Positions 32,211-32,790 of a stretch of 32,790 nt of DNA are shown here, in pieces. The first letter of the stretch is position 1. Every line of letters starts with the position of its first letter. This stretch comes from Planctomycetota bacterium. GTDB taxonomy: Bacteria; Planctomycetota; Planctomycetia; Pirellulales; Pirellulaceae. The notes beneath the pieces were generated by a model. It had not been told where the DNA came from. It was given only the letters and a program-made list of their open reading frames with translations, and ran no database searches. The position numbers and the translations under genes were made by a program. The stretch is taken from NCBI GenBank assembly GCA_016872725.1, contig VGZC01000015.1, forward strand, positions 66,271 through 99,060, read 5' to 3'.

Positions 32211-32790
32211 AAACTGGCCGCCGTCCGAGCAACCGGCGGTGGACGGTCGTCACCGCGGTGATCGTCCTGACAGCGTGCGACACGCGGCGCGCGGAAATTG
32301 CTCGCGATCCGATGGCGCAGGGGCCGCTTGTCGTCTTCACCGACAATTATCCGCTCGCCTACTGCGCGCGGCGCATCGCGGGCGACTTGGCAAAGGTCGA
32401 ATTCCCCGCGCCCGGCGACGTCGATCCGGCGTATTGGAACCCCGGCGCCGACGTCATCTCGCGATACCAGTCCGCTGGCCTGGTACTCTTGAGCGGCGCG
32501 GGATACGCGAAGTGGGCCGAAAACGCCCCGCTTCCTCCGTCGCGGATCGTGGATACGTCGAGCGGATTCCGCGGTCGGCTAGTGCGGGTTCCCGAGGCGA
32601 TCGTCCACAAGCATGGGCCCGAGGGCGAGCACGCGCACGAAGGGATTGCGTCGCATACGTGGCTCGACCCGAATCTAATGCGGCTCCAGGCGCGGGCCGT
32701 CGCCGACGCGCTCGCCAAACGCATCGACCGCGATGCCGTCGAAAAGGCGTGGAGCGAACTCGATCGGGACCTCGGGCAGCTCGCCTCGGA
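32189..32790 (+). CDS. Metal ABC transporter substrate-binding lipoprotein (N-terminal part)
   Basis: The start of a ZnuA/TroA-like lipoprotein that captures zinc or manganese outside the membrane for an ABC importer. A hydrophobic segment ends in the lipobox LTAC, with the cysteine near residue 28. The mature part begins LVVFTDNYPLAYCARRIAGD, then DVDPAYWNPGADVISRYQSA and VLLSGAGYAKWAE. A His-rich loop (HKHGPEGEHAHEGIASHTWL) carries likely metal ligands. The gene runs off the window. The ATG at 32189 has no ribosome site. The frame is open back to the S23 remnant's ATG at 31976, which has a strong one, so a longer product cannot be excluded. Confidence 0.82.
   Translation, partial: MRIAPCEETGRRPSNRRWTVVTAVIVLTACDTRRAEIARDPMAQGPLVVFTDNYPLAYCARRIAGDLAKVEFPAPGDVDPAYWNPGADVISRYQSAGLVLLSGAGYAKWAENAPLPPSRIVDTSSGFRGRLVRVPEAIVHKHGPEGEHAHEGIASHTWLDPNLMRLQARAVADALAKRIDRDAVEKAWSELDRDLGQLAS

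Overview
The window comes from a GC-rich bacterium that is most likely a planctomycete. The evidence is a paired DUF1800/DUF1501 secreted-protein operon, planctomycete-style insertions in ribosomal proteins L3 and L17, a short GTPase related to MnmE, and a decayed S23-type four-helix-bundle gene with its usual upstream repeats. No rRNA, tRNA, CRISPR array or insertion sequence was found.

Layout. The left edge (2-484, +) is the end of an RbsA-type sugar importer ATPase, which converges on a DUF1800-DUF1501 operon (501-3934, -) with its own promoter. Next, on the minus strand, is a housekeeping group: a secreted protein of unknown function, rpmA (L27), obg, coaX and an mnmE-like gene. A strong promoter lies before the secreted-protein gene. 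From 24.0 kb down to 9.07 kb, all on the minus strand, lies the main ribosomal superoperon (S10, spc and alpha sections): rpsJ-rplC-rplD-rplW-rplB-rpsS-rplV-rpsC-rplP-rpmC-rpsQ-rplN-rplE-rpsN-rpsH-rplF-rplR-rpsE-rplO-secY-adk-rpmJ-rpsM-rpsK-rpoA-rplQ. Promoters are visible before rpsJ and before rpmJ. Four genes commonly found in this order are absent: rplX (L24), rpmD (L30), infA (IF1) and rpsD (S4). Upstream of rpsJ is a three-gene minus-strand group: a UvrA-family protein, a protein resembling a degenerate GH2 glycosidase, and a ThiF/MoeB-type adenylyltransferase. To the right, on the plus strand, are an M14 zinc carboxypeptidase, the remnant of a four-helix-bundle gene, and the start of a metal-binding ABC lipoprotein that runs off the window.

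The most unusual structure is in the spacers rather than the genes. At least eight spacers in the ribosomal and L27 gene groups carry short tandem repeats of 12-16 bp. Each array has its own unit sequence. Three arrays (after rpmA, rpmJ and rpsN) copy the 3' end of the upstream gene including its stop codon. These appear to be independent local expansions rather than one dispersed repeat.

How the genes work together. The ribosomal block makes ribosomal subunits, RNA polymerase alpha, the SecY translocon and adenylate kinase. The rpmA-obg-coaX-mnmE-like block adds ribosome assembly, CoA synthesis and probably tRNA wobble modification. The flanks hold DNA repair and secreted hydrolase or binding functions. 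All calls were made by reading sequence motifs; no database search was run.
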